Shown here: positions 55,965 to 64,000 of the stretch, piece by piece
How the letters are laid out: every line of letters starts with the position of its first letter
Position numbering within the stretch: the stretch's first letter is position 1
Assembly (NCBI GenBank): GCA_903910385.1
Contig: CAIVZM010000063.1
Span: forward strand, 62,001-126,000
Direction: 5' to 3'
Origin: an uncultured Armatimonadota bacterium
GTDB taxonomy: Bacteria > Armatimonadota > Armatimonadia > Armatimonadales > Armatimonadaceae
DNA length: 64,000 nt
Position numbers and translations under genes: made by a program
Notes under the pieces: generated by a model
Told to the model about the DNA's origin: nothing
Seen by the model: only the letters and a program-made list of their open reading frames with translations
Database searches by the model: none

Positions 55965-56462
55965 GTGGGATTCGTGTTGTTCGATGCCAGCGGACCCGCC
56001 AAAGGCTACACGGAAGAGGACGGGGCGGAAACAATGGCGGCGGTCTTCAATCATCGCGGCGGTCACGAGTTTATCTGTACGCCATGGGGCTATCTGGAAA
56101 CCTTCGCCGTTATGTTGCGGCGCAGGAACAATAATGTTATGTCCGCCGCGCAGTTCTCAACAGTGGTTGCGACCTTACAGGCCGAGATTTTGAATCCGGC
56201 GACATTCCGTCTCTTAACTGTTGACGACGCCGCAATTGTCGGCGCGACAATGATCGTGGAGCGACACAATCTGAACGCTACCGATGCGGCGCTCCTGTCT
56301 ACGTTTCTGATGTTCGCGCAAGCGGCGGGTCTCGCCTCCTGCCTGCTCATCGCTTCCGACAAACGCCTGATTCGCGCCGCCCGCGCCGAGAATCTCGCCG
56401 TCCTCAACCCCGAAGAAATCCTTCCTGATGCCGTCCCCGCCCTTCTTTCCTACCTTCCCTGA
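55965..56462 (+). CDS. PIN-domain putative ribonuclease (VapC-like toxin)
   Basis: 165 residues, GTG start. The four acidic active-site positions of PIN nucleases are all present: D7 in LFDAS, E45 in YLETF, D107 in NATDAALL and D132 in IASDKRLI. The wording ATDA...S-D-[KR]-x-L-x-x-A-A is typical. With the small upstream gene it forms a probable type II toxin-antitoxin module; the alternative is a chromosomal PIN endonuclease without toxin role. Confidence 0.78.
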   Translation: MGFVLFDASGPAKGYTEEDGAETMAAVFNHRGGHEFICTPWGYLETFAVMLRRRNNNVMSAAQFSTVVATLQAEILNPATFRLLTVDDAAIVGATMIVERHNLNATDAALLSTFLMFAQAAGLASCLLIASDKRLIRAARAENLAVLNPEEILPDAVPALLSYLP

Positions 56463-56593
56463 AAAAGCCGGTGACAAGCGCCCATAGAGAGTTATCTTGT
56501 TACGCCGCCCTGCGCTCGCTGCTCACGGTCCGCCCATAAGGACATTGGATGGTTTTTAACGTCCCACTCCGAAGGCGGTTCGGTGTCATTTGG

Positions 56594-56618
56594 AGGGCAG
56601 GGAATTGTTCCCTGCCCT
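56594..56618. terminator. Hairpin beyond the GH4 gene
   Basis: AGGGCAGGGA (56594-56603) pairs with TCCCTGCCCT (56609-56618) across a 5-nt loop, 13 bp past the GH4 stop. No strong T-run on the minus strand, so terminator efficiency is uncertain. The rest of the gap to 56463 shows nothing else. Confidence 0.5.
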
Positions 56619-56630
56619 GCAAACGGCTGG

Positions 56631-58481
56631 TTAGAAGTTGGCTTTGGGAACCGCGACGCGGAGCGCCCAGTTACCGCCATCCTCGCAGGTGACTTTGACC
56701 AGAAGGCGGTTGACGCCGTCTTTCAGGAAGACAGACGCTTCGCCATCGTGACGGTTGAGAACGTCCTTTTCATGGACTGGTTTGCCGTTCAGCCAGATTT
56801 TCACGCCGTCGTCGGACATATAGTTCAAAACGGTTTCCCGCTGATGAATGGAGTCGATTTCGGCATACGCGTAAGCGACCTTGTTCCTCTCGCCGCCCAG
56901 AGCGCGGCGCAGATCGACGATACCCTTTTTGTTCGCGGAGACCGCTTTCGCCGTGTCGGGCAGTTTCCCCTCCGCGAGCGCCGTTTCATCTATACCGCCG
57001 GGAACGAATGCCGTGCTGATAGTCCCGTTACTGTCGTGAAAGGGGCCGAAGACTTTCCAGTCGGTCAGGTCGTCATCGTGACCTTCCTTCTGGGCGGCAT
57101 CCCAGGAGGCGCGAAGTTCCTGCGGGGTCGGTGGGTTGAATGTCTTCCCGCTGGTCGGGACGAGCGTCTTTTTGGCGTCCAGATCGGGCAGGTAGCCGCC
57201 ATCCTTGAGGAAACCGTGCGCGGCGATGAGTTCGTCGCACATCTCGACGATTTTATCCGGAGACATCGTGGCGGAAGTCAGGGGATCGAACATCGCCGCC
57301 TGATAGACATGGTCCCGACGACCTTCCTGCGCGGCGCGGATAAACAGTTCATGCTGGGTGATATGCGGATTCATATAGCCGACGAGTTGCGGCGGTAACG
57401 CCCCGACAGTCGTGAACTGTAATCCTGCCCGGTCGACCAGTGTCGGAACTTCCGCGATTGCGTCCGGCGGTAGATTGCTGATAGCGCCCCGGTTCGGCAT
57501 GTTGCCGTACACGACCGAGGGCTTACCCGTCACAATGGAGTGGATAATAGTCGATCCGTACTCGTGCGATTTATGGACATGCATCGGCTCGTCGGATTTG
57601 GAGAAGATTTTCATGCGCTCGAACTCATCGACAATACCGTCGCAACGGCGCAGGTATTCATCCATCGGGACGCTGAACTTCTCGATTTCCGTCGCACCAT
57701 GCGGGATAAAGTAGGGGGAATACTCTGCATTATGTTCCGACGACTCGGTGACAAAGTAGCCGAACCGCTTCATCATCTCGAACCGGACTTTGTTGGTGTT
57801 GTAGACCTTCGAGTCGTTCATCGCTTCGAAAAGCCGGGGATAGAGATCAACGCCGTTCTTTTCCATTTTCAGATAGAACGCCATGTGGTTGATGCCCGCA
57901 CAGATAAAGGTCATGTCATCCGGGTTTTCGCCCAGATACCCCATCAACTGGTTGAACGTCCCCTGCACCGAGTGACACAGACCGACCGCCTGAATATCGC
58001 TGCTGCGGGTGATGGTCTGCATATTCATGCTCATCGGGTTGGAGTAGTTCAAGAGGACCGCCTTCGGGCAGAGTTCGGTCATGTCCTCGACCAGACCTTT
58101 GAGCATCGGGTACGTCCGCAAGGCACGGAAGAACCCGCCGGGACCGGTCGTATCCGCAATCGTAAAGCCCAGTCCGTACTTGCGCGGAATTTCAAAGTCC
58201 ACCAGAGTGGAATCGAATCCGCCGATCTGCACCATATTAATGACGAAGTCCGCGTCTCGAACCGCTTCGCGCCGATCCTGTGTCGCGTTGATCGTCGGAT
58301 TAGCGTCGAGCGCCTTCCCGACTTTCCGGCACAAATTCGCCCCGACTTCCAATCGTTCGGCGTCGATATCCATATAGGAAAAGGTGGCGTCTTTGAATTC
58401 CGGATACCCGAGGATATCCCCGGTAAGGTTCTTACTGAAAACGACGCTACCCGCGCCGATCATCGCTACTTTGATTGCCAT
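56631..58481 (-). CDS. GH4 family alpha-galactosidase/alpha-glucosidase-like enzyme with C-terminal extension
   Basis: About 616 residues from ATG 58481 (AAGGA seven bases upstream). The N-terminal 440 residues are a GH4 enzyme, NAD+ and Mn2+-dependent: NAD fold VAMIGAGSVVFSKNL, the metal-binding Cys-His in GLCHSVQG, and GINHMAFYL. GH4 proteins normally end near 430-470 residues. Here about 150 more follow: a linker, then a beta-rich domain with ADYAYAEIDS-like strand, LNYMSDDGVKIWLNGKPVH and LLVKVTCEDGGNWAL, resembling a carbohydrate-binding jelly roll. Cytoplasmic (no signal). The substrate may be melibiose-type galactosides. Confidence 0.9.
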   Translation of the reverse strand: MAIKVAMIGAGSVVFSKNLTGDILGYPEFKDATFSYMDIDAERLEVGANLCRKVGKALDANPTINATQDRREAVRDADFVINMVQIGGFDSTLVDFEIPRKYGLGFTIADTTGPGGFFRALRTYPMLKGLVEDMTELCPKAVLLNYSNPMSMNMQTITRSSDIQAVGLCHSVQGTFNQLMGYLGENPDDMTFICAGINHMAFYLKMEKNGVDLYPRLFEAMNDSKVYNTNKVRFEMMKRFGYFVTESSEHNAEYSPYFIPHGATEIEKFSVPMDEYLRRCDGIVDEFERMKIFSKSDEPMHVHKSHEYGSTIIHSIVTGKPSVVYGNMPNRGAISNLPPDAIAEVPTLVDRAGLQFTTVGALPPQLVGYMNPHITQHELFIRAAQEGRRDHVYQAAMFDPLTSATMSPDKIVEMCDELIAAHGFLKDGGYLPDLDAKKTLVPTSGKTFNPPTPQELRASWDAAQKEGHDDDLTDWKVFGPFHDSNGTISTAFVPGGIDETALAEGKLPDTAKAVSANKKGIVDLRRALGGERNKVAYAYAEIDSIHQRETVLNYMSDDGVKIWLNGKPVHEKDVLNRHDGEASVFLKDGVNRLLVKVTCEDGGNWALRVAVPKANF

Positions 58482-58628
58482 GCTTGATTCCTTCCACAAC
58501 GCTTCGCCGTAGTATCTCTGACGTAGCGCAGGTAAGTTTGAAAACGCTTAAATTTCGTTGACCCCGAACAAAGTAGACGGGGAATTCATAATCCTCGTCG
58601 GGCATCCGGAAATCCTCCCTGTAATATG

Positions 58629-58664
58629 AAAAGCCTCCGCGCCGTTTTGGGCGCGGAGGCTTTT
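58629..58664 (-). terminator. Terminator of the aldo/keto reductase gene
   Basis: 15-bp stem (58629-58643 with 58650-58664) containing AAGCCTCCGCGCC, 6-nt loop; on the minus strand the arm ends in TTTT. It lies between the reductase stop and the GH4 gene. Confidence 0.75.
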
Positions 58665-58716
58665 TCTCGCAGGGATATGCTGAGTTGCGCCATCCTGCGT
58701 TCTGAATAACTCAGAA

Positions 58717-59703
58717 TTACCAGGCGTAGGCTTCGGGGGCGGGGCCGCCTTTGCCGACGGGCGGGAAGATTTCGTCCAGTTTCTTCAGTGCCTCGGCGTC
58801 TAACTTGATTTCGAGGGCGCGGAGGGAACCGTCCAACTGCTCCAGTGTGCGCGGTCCGATGATGGGCGCAGTGACGACCGGGTTATGCAACAGCCATGCC
58901 AGAGCGACATCGGCGGGCTTTTCGCCGTGTTCCTTGCAGAAGCCTTCCCACGCTTCCAGTTTGGCGCGGTTCTTCTCGATAGCGTCGCCCATTCCGGCGC
59001 GTCGTCCTTCGGTCGGCTTGTCCAGCAGGCCGCCCAGGAATCCGCCACCCAGCGGCGACCACGGAATCAGGCCGAGTCCGTAATGCTTGCAGGCGGGAAT
59101 TACTTCCAGTTCGACCGTGCGGGCGTTCAGGTTGTACAGACTCTGTTCGCAGACCAGACCAAGGAAGTTACGGCTTTTAGCGGATTCGTTCGCCTGCGCG
59201 ATGTGCCAACCCGCGAAGTTCGACGAGCCAACATACAGGACTTTGCCGGAATTGACGGCATACTCGCAGAACTCCCAGATTTCTTCCCACGGCGAATCGC
59301 GGAAGACATGATGGAATTGGTACAGATCGATGTAGTCGGTCTGCATGCGCTTCAGGCTGCCGTCGAGGGCGCGGCGCATATGGACTTTGCTCAGGCGGTT
59401 GGTATTCGGCCAGTCGCTCATATCGCCCAGACCCATATCGCCGTAGACTTTGGTTGCCAGAACGACTTTTTCGCGGCGATTCCCACCCTGTGCGAAGTAG
59501 CGTCCCAGAATCTGTTCGGTGACGCCTTCGCCCTTTTTCCATCCATAGACATCCGCCGTATCCCAGAAGTTGATTCCGAGATCCAGCGCCTTGTCCATGA
59601 CGACATAAGAATCTTCTTCCGATGTCTGTGGACCAAAGTTCATCGTGCCAAGGCACAACCGGGAAACTTTCGCGCCTGTTCTGCCTAACTGCGTATATTG
59701 CAT
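58717..59703 (-). CDS. Aldo/keto reductase
   Basis: NAD(P)H-dependent carbonyl reductase, 328 residues, (beta/alpha)8 barrel. The catalytic tetrad is complete: D48 and Y53 in WDTADVYGW, K85 in LATKVYG and H131 in LYQFHHVFRD. The C-terminal cofactor region IGPRTLEQLDGSLRALE is typical of the YghZ/Tas branch. It lies upstream of the GH4 gene on the same strand but a terminator separates them. Confidence 0.93.
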   Translation of the reverse strand: MQYTQLGRTGAKVSRLCLGTMNFGPQTSEEDSYVVMDKALDLGINFWDTADVYGWKKGEGVTEQILGRYFAQGGNRREKVVLATKVYGDMGLGDMSDWPNTNRLSKVHMRRALDGSLKRMQTDYIDLYQFHHVFRDSPWEEIWEFCEYAVNSGKVLYVGSSNFAGWHIAQANESAKSRNFLGLVCEQSLYNLNARTVELEVIPACKHYGLGLIPWSPLGGGFLGGLLDKPTEGRRAGMGDAIEKNRAKLEAWEGFCKEHGEKPADVALAWLLHNPVVTAPIIGPRTLEQLDGSLRALEIKLDAEALKKLDEIFPPVGKGGPAPEAYAW

Positions 59704-60139
59704 ACGTTCCTCCGTTGGGAATATTGTTTTGGGGTCTTATCCATGGTCTGGGGCGTCGCACCTCAGCCATATGACTGTTGTACCTCATACCGCATGAAAA
59801 TGATTCAGGCTCGAGTTGGAAATATGGATTGTCAGGAGTGAAGCATCATTGGGAAGCGGTTACCAGATCGTGACGAAATCACCTTAAAGGTCAGCGTCTG
59901 CGCTGCGATAGCGGTACGCGTCTGCGAGGGGTAAGGAATATCAAGGGTAAACCTTTTCGGGATCATTGAGGAATATCGTATAAGAGCGGCAATGCCTCCC
60001 CTGAAATTATATCCTTTCGTAAGGCAGGGTAGTTTCCCGATGCTCTTCATTTCTTTAAAAAACCCCTGAGAGGATTGCGCAAAAAATATTGTGAAGAAAT
60101 TCACGAAGTCAGGGTGAAAACTATGGACTTACCGCCGAA
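59704..60139. other. Intergenic region between aldo/keto reductase and ctaA-ctaB
   Basis: About 430 bp with no supportable gene. One 90-codon open frame on the minus strand (59832-60104) has no ribosome site, no family resemblance and poor codon pattern, so it is left out. The region must hold divergent promoters; none could be assigned with confidence. Confidence 0.4.
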
Positions 60140-62137
60140 ATGTGGGGTAATATACGACTGTCGGATGCCGGGAAGGGCGTCGCGGCGGGCTCTGTTCCCC
60201 TTTCTGCAATCATGCACCTGCTGGCAAACAACGAGAAATCCTTGACGGACAGTCGAAATGCGGCGCGTTCCCCGGAGCGCGATGAGCGCCTTGCGAAATG
60301 GCGCGTACCGTATTCGCGTCTGGCATGGATCGCGCTGGGAATCAACATTCTGATCATCCTGATCGGGACGGTTGTCCGTGCAACCAATTCCGGCGATGGG
60401 TGCGGGAGTCACTGGCCGCTTTGCAATGGCGAAGCGAATCCTCTCCTTTCAAACGACCCGCAACTCAAGACCATCATCGAATTTACACATCGTATCACTT
60501 CCGCGATCGATGGTCCGCTGATCCTGACATTGCTCATTGGCGCATTCGTTCTGTTTCCCCGGGGCGCCTCCATTCGCAAAGCGGCTGTCTGCACCTTTGT
60601 GTTGACGGGAGTAGAAGCGTTTATCGGCGCGTATCTGGTCAAAAAGGGATTGGTCGCTACCAATACATCTATTACCCGCGCCGTCTGGCTATCGTTGCAT
60701 CTGGTAAACACGTTTTTCCTTCTGGCATCACTGACAGCGACCGCATGGTTCGCTTCGGGCGGGGAGAAACTGAAGTTCCGGGGTCAGGGATCTGTCGGGG
60801 CGTCGCTGATTTTTGGTATTTTCGCGCTGATTCTTCTGGGCGTCAGCGGAGCGGTCACGGCGCTGGGAGATACGCTTTTCCCGGTGAAAGACCACGCGGA
60901 CGCTCTACAGCAAGCGGCTACCGGGACGCACTTCCTGCAACAATTGCGGCTCTGGCATCCCTATATCGCCGGCTCGGTGGGACTCTACCTGATTTTGATC
61001 GGCGGATTGGTTGCGTATTTCCGACCGACGAATTATACACGTCAGTTCGCACAGTGGCTGGGCTATATCTTCCTGACGGAAATCGCTGCGGGCTTTGTAA
61101 ATGTGTTGCTCCGCGCCCCGGTTCCGATGCAGGTCATACACTTATTGCTGGCGGACTTCACGTGGATCAGTTTGATCCTGTTGTCGCTGGCGGGGCTGGC
61201 TCAGAATGCGCCGCAGCGGGAAGTTCAGGCGCTGGCGTTCGCTGATCCGATGCAGAAACCGGTTCTGGAGAAAGCGACTCTGGGCGATTACATCGCTCTG
61301 ACCAAGCCGCGTGTCATCAGTCTGTTACTGTTCACCTCACTGACAGCAATGGTGATTGCGGCGGGAGGTTGGCCCCGATGGATACCCTTTATCGCGGTCG
61401 CGATTGGCGGATATCTCTCGGTGGCGTCCGCCAAAGTATTAAATATGGCGCTGGACTACGATCTGGATCGCCGTATGAGTCGCACCGCTGACCGTCCGAC
61501 CGCTACCGGAAAAATTTCGATAGGGACGGCATTGACATACGGACTCGCTCTGGGAATCGGATCGTTCGTTGTCCTCTGGCTCGGCGCGAATCTGTTGTCC
61601 GCAATGCTGGCGTTAGCGGGTCTGGTGTTTTACGTTATTGTCTACACGCTGTTTCTTAAACGGCGTACCTGGCACAATATCGTCATCGGCGGGGCGGCGG
61701 GAGCGTTTCCTCCGCTGGTAGGCTGGGCGGCGGTGACCGGAGATTTGAGCGGGTCGCTAGCATGGTATTTGTTCGCCATTATTTTCTTATGGACTCCCGC
61801 CCACTTCTGGGCACTGGCATTACTGCTGAAAGATGACTATCGTGAGGCGGATGTCCCAATGCTGCCGGTCGTGCTGGGTGACCGTGCGACCGTGACGCAA
61901 ATTGTCCTTTACGCTATACTGACCGCGATTATTTCGCTTGTTCCGCTGGCGCAGGGACTTGTCGGACCGATTTATATCGTTTGCGCTATTTTGCTCAATG
62001 TTGTTTTGCTGGTGTGTTGCACTCAACTGTTCGTGCGGACGGATCGTCCACATGCATCGCGTGCATTTCATTATTCTATGCTCTACCTCGCCCTGTTGTT
62101 TCTGGCGATGGCGATTGATAGAAGTGTAAAACTGTAA
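60140..62137 (+). CDS. Fused heme A synthase (CtaA/COX15) and protoheme IX farnesyltransferase (CtaB/COX10)
   Basis: 665 residues, two membrane enzymes in one chain. Residues about 55-345: heme A synthase, with LGTVVRATNSGDGCGSHWPLC-type start, ligand histidines in FTHRITS, SLHLVNTF, LWHPYIAG and VIHLLLA. Residues about 370-660: UbiA-type heme O synthase with the prenyl-diphosphate site NMALDYDLDRRMSRTADRPTA and DDYREADVPMLP. CtaB makes heme O, CtaA makes heme A for a terminal oxidase. The order is reversed relative to the pathway. ATG 60140 lacks a clear ribosome site; ATG 60212 is possible. Next genes are Alternative Complex III. Confidence 0.93.
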   Translation: MWGNIRLSDAGKGVAAGSVPLSAIMHLLANNEKSLTDSRNAARSPERDERLAKWRVPYSRLAWIALGINILIILIGTVVRATNSGDGCGSHWPLCNGEANPLLSNDPQLKTIIEFTHRITSAIDGPLILTLLIGAFVLFPRGASIRKAAVCTFVLTGVEAFIGAYLVKKGLVATNTSITRAVWLSLHLVNTFFLLASLTATAWFASGGEKLKFRGQGSVGASLIFGIFALILLGVSGAVTALGDTLFPVKDHADALQQAATGTHFLQQLRLWHPYIAGSVGLYLILIGGLVAYFRPTNYTRQFAQWLGYIFLTEIAAGFVNVLLRAPVPMQVIHLLLADFTWISLILLSLAGLAQNAPQREVQALAFADPMQKPVLEKATLGDYIALTKPRVISLLLFTSLTAMVIAAGGWPRWIPFIAVAIGGYLSVASAKVLNMALDYDLDRRMSRTADRPTATGKISIGTALTYGLALGIGSFVVLWLGANLLSAMLALAGLVFYVIVYTLFLKRRTWHNIVIGGAAGAFPPLVGWAAVTGDLSGSLAWYLFAIIFLWTPAHFWALALLLKDDYREADVPMLPVVLGDRATVTQIVLYAILTAIISLVPLAQGLVGPIYIVCAILLNVVLLVCCTQLFVRTDRPHASRAFHYSMLYLALLFLAMAIDRSVKL

Positions 62138-62153
62138 GATTTTTGGAGGTGAC

Positions 62154-62194
62154 GAGGGGGACGACGTCCAAAAAAGGCTTTTGCCCCCCTCTTT
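62154..62194 (+). terminator. Weak hairpin after the ctaA-ctaB fusion gene
   Basis: GAGGGGG (62154-62160) can pair with CCCCCTC (62185-62191), followed by TTTAC. Long loop of 24 nt, short stem; possibly only a partial terminator before the actA leader. Confidence 0.35.
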
Positions 62195-62323
62195 ACAAAG
62201 TTCGTGAAATCGGGTACAAATACAAAGCGTGTGTCCGTAAGACTCGGACGACGCCTCTACCGCGTCCCTTCGCTCCCGCTCACGGCGGTCTATTAAACGC
62301 GGAAAGAAAACACAGACGAGGCT

Positions 62324-63058
62324 ATGGCTCAAATCTTCCGACCGACGAGTAATCTCGTCGCCAAATTCATTTTGATCATTCTGGCTATCCTGCCTCTGGC
62401 GACGATGGTCACGATGTCGCAGTTCACCCGTTCGTCCTATGTGACGAAGGTCGGGGTTGCATATGAACAACCGGTGCCGTTCAGTCATGAACACCATGTC
62501 AACGAACTGGCGATAGACTGCCGGTACTGCCATACGTCCGTGGAGAAGTCCGCTCAGGCGGGCTACCCGACGACGCATACCTGTATGTCCTGCCACTCGC
62601 AGATATGGACGAATAGCCCGCTGCTGGAACCGGTGCGCGAATCATATGTCAAGAACGTCCCGCTCAAGTGGACAGTGTTGAACAAAGTCCCGGACTTTGT
62701 TTACTTCAACCACAGCATTCATATTGCACGTGGCATCTCCTGTAATAACTGCCATGGGCCGGTTCAGGCAATGCAAATGGCGTACAAGGGACAATCGTTC
62801 CAGATGCGCTGGTGTCTTGAATGTCACCGAAATCCGGAGAACTATGTCAATAAGCCGGAATTCATCTGGGAGTTCTACAAGACCGTTCAGCGCGGCAAGC
62901 ATGCCGATGGATCTCCGTTGACCGCCGAGGAAGAATCGCTCCGTGCGGGAACGCAGTATAAACGTACCCGTGAAGAACTGGAAGTCGGCGCGGCGTTAGT
63001 CAAGCAATACAACGTCCAAACCAAAGCGATCAGCGACTGTGCGGTTTGTCATCATTAA
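62324..63058 (+). CDS. actA: Alternative Complex III, pentaheme cytochrome c subunit ActA
   Basis: 244 residues. One N-terminal TM helix (LVAKFILIILAILPLATMV) and five heme-c sites, CxxCH at 66-70, 87-91, 140-144, 164-168 and 239-243. Membrane-anchored periplasmic pentaheme protein of the quinol:cytochrome c (or oxidase) oxidoreductase that replaces bc1 complex in many Bacteroidetes, Chloroflexi and others. ActB starts 36 bp downstream. Further subunits ActC-F would lie beyond the window. Confidence 0.93.
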   Translation: MAQIFRPTSNLVAKFILIILAILPLATMVTMSQFTRSSYVTKVGVAYEQPVPFSHEHHVNELAIDCRYCHTSVEKSAQAGYPTTHTCMSCHSQIWTNSPLLEPVRESYVKNVPLKWTVLNKVPDFVYFNHSIHIARGISCNNCHGPVQAMQMAYKGQSFQMRWCLECHRNPENYVNKPEFIWEFYKTVQRGKHADGSPLTAEEESLRAGTQYKRTREELEVGAALVKQYNVQTKAISDCAVCHH

Positions 63059-63094
63059 TTCGCTTTTGCCGGGAGTCGGTACATTTCCGGCAAA

Positions 63095-64000
63095 ATGAAA
63101 CAACTTATGCAGAATCACGACCACGACCACGAGAACGAGAATGGTGCGACGCCGCGGGAAGCTGCGGAAGACGCCGTACAGGGCGAACGGACAGCGGAAG
63201 GGCGCGAAGCTCTCGCCTTCATGAAGACGCGCATTATCGGACATTCCGGTAAGCGTCTCTGGAAGTCGTTTGAAGAACTTGCGGAGACCCCCGAATTCCA
63301 TAAATGGGTCGCCGATGAATTTCCGAATCGCTCATCCCTGCTCGGCATGGACCGCAAGACCTTTCTGCGCGTCAGCGGCGCCGCGATGGCGATGGCGGGT
63401 CTTTCCGGTTGCCGCATCTTGCCGCAGTCCAAAGCGGTTCCTTATGTCCGTTCCCCCGAAGTCCTGGTGCCGGGTAAACCGCTGGAGTACGCCTCCACGT
63501 TGCCCCGCTTCGGGTATGGGGTGGGAGTGCTGGTCACATCCCATGAAGGACGCCCGACGAAAATCGAGGGTAATCCGCGCCACCCTGCCAGCCTCGGTTC
63601 AACCCTGCCGCAGGAGCAGGCGGAAACTCTGGTCATGTATGACCCGGATCGCTCGCAATCGACGGTAAGCCGAAGGGCTCCCGGAGATATTAACCCTGTC
63701 GCGGAAATTACTTCGTACGATCAGGTCGCCGACGTTCTACGAACGGCTCTGGTGAGTCAGGCGGTCAGCGGCGGCTCCGGCTTCGCAGTGTTGACTGATA
63801 CTGTCACGTCGCCGTCGCTCAAAGCGCAGATGGCTGCTCTCAAGGCGAAGTTCCCGGCGATGAGCTGGTACTCCTACGAACCTCTGGGTCGTGAAAATGT
63901 CCATCTTGGAACGCAACTGGCTTTCGGTCGTGCGCTGAATCCGGTCTACCGTCTGCAAAACGCGCGCGTCATCGTATCGCTGGATGCAAACTTCTTCACC
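63095..64000 (+). CDS. actB: Alternative Complex III iron-sulfur/molybdopterin-like subunit ActB, N-terminal part (cut by window end)
   Basis: 302 codons are visible and open to the window end. The N-terminus is His/Asp/Glu-rich, then the extended Tat-like leader of the MoCo_extend_TAT type: KSFEELAETPEFHKWVADEF, then DRKTFLRVSGAAMAMAGLSGCR. The twin-arginine position reads RK rather than RR, and the leader ends in a Cys that could be lipidated. After it comes the molybdopterin-oxidoreductase-like domain (GRPTKIEGNPRHPAS). ActB normally continues for about 700 more residues, with ferredoxin-like Fe-S domains. ATG 63107 is an alternative start. Confidence 0.9.
   Translation, partial: MKQLMQNHDHDHENENGATPREAAEDAVQGERTAEGREALAFMKTRIIGHSGKRLWKSFEELAETPEFHKWVADEFPNRSSLLGMDRKTFLRVSGAAMAMAGLSGCRILPQSKAVPYVRSPEVLVPGKPLEYASTLPRFGYGVGVLVTSHEGRPTKIEGNPRHPASLGSTLPQEQAETLVMYDPDRSQSTVSRRAPGDINPVAEITSYDQVADVLRTALVSQAVSGGSGFAVLTDTVTSPSLKAQMAALKAKFPAMSWYSYEPLGRENVHLGTQLAFGRALNPVYRLQNARVIVSLDANFFT

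Noticed and set aside
57540-58487. 315-codon plus-strand frame opposite the GH4 gene
   Set aside because: The minus strand encodes an unmistakable GH4 enzyme; the antisense frame is a by-product of GC-rich codon usage.
59832-60104. 90-codon minus-strand frame in the gap before ctaA-ctaB
   Set aside because: No ribosome site, no domain, no operon context.
60298-61245. 315-codon plus-strand frame in another phase inside ctaA-ctaB
   Set aside because: Shadow of the membrane protein; composition is Arg/Ser-rich without family features.

Overview
The window looks like chromosome of a diderm, aerobic bacterium with moderately high GC content, most likely a member of the Armatimonadota. Pointers are the prepilin-type H-X9-DG protein at 52327-53127, whose N-terminus ([12 protein letters not shown]...SCLSNTKQ) is typical of that phylum, PEP-CTERM surface proteins, a Kdo cytidylyltransferase (hence LPS), a fused heme A synthase/heme O synthase and the start of an Alternative Complex III locus. 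The assignment is an inference from protein style; there is no rRNA in the window. I saw no tRNA, CRISPR array, prophage or insertion sequence.

Layout. 1-8300: end of an SMP-30/gluconolactonase gene, then an RND efflux pump (membrane fusion lipoprotein + transporter) followed by its probable two-component system, a VOC protein, a decayed metallo-beta-lactamase-fold gene and an ACT-domain protein. 8305-10658: a gene-poor accessory patch with an orphan cysteine-rich protein, then trpF. 10678-19475: a pyrimidine operon with a readable PyrR attenuator (promoter, PyrR-binding hairpin, terminator), pyrR-pyrB-pyrC-carA, two unrelated genes (PhyH dioxygenase, EamA permease), the N-terminal half only of carB, a small kinase and an acetyltransferase. 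19443-21329: uvrC. 21458-29139: three large exported proteins built from Asp-box, PQQ-like and Ig-like repeats. 29315-36433: sugar-acid/carbohydrate metabolism (FAD oxidoreductase, sugar isomerase, kdsB, glycerate kinase, glpD) and small proteins.

36469-44076: two tandem PEP-CTERM paralogues and a four-gene operon (propeller/TPR protein, DUF58, transglutaminase, MoxR ATPase). 44287-49395: two small proteins, then sorbitol-6-phosphate-dehydrogenase-like SDR, a sorbose-1-phosphate-reductase-like MDR and a GH15 glucoamylase-like enzyme. 49542-53212: an IscA/ErpA-type Fe-S protein with a strong promoter, an unusual operon of coproheme decarboxylase (HemQ/ChdC), thioredoxin-like 2Fe-2S ferredoxin and a phospholipase-D-like protein, and the prepilin-like gene. 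53359-56462: a His-rich YqiJ/NfeD-like membrane protein with its SPFH/flotillin partner, and a PIN-domain toxin-antitoxin pair. 56631-59703: a GH4 alpha-galactosidase-like enzyme with an extra C-terminal domain and an aldo/keto reductase. 60140-64000: ctaA-ctaB fusion and the first two Alternative Complex III genes (actA complete, actB cut by the window edge).

Best candidates for something new are the HemQ-ferredoxin-PLD operon, the orphan Zn-ribbon protein at 8787, the exported repeat-protein trio, the clean half-carB in a pyr operon under PyrR attenuation, and the His-rich membrane protein coupled to a flotillin.
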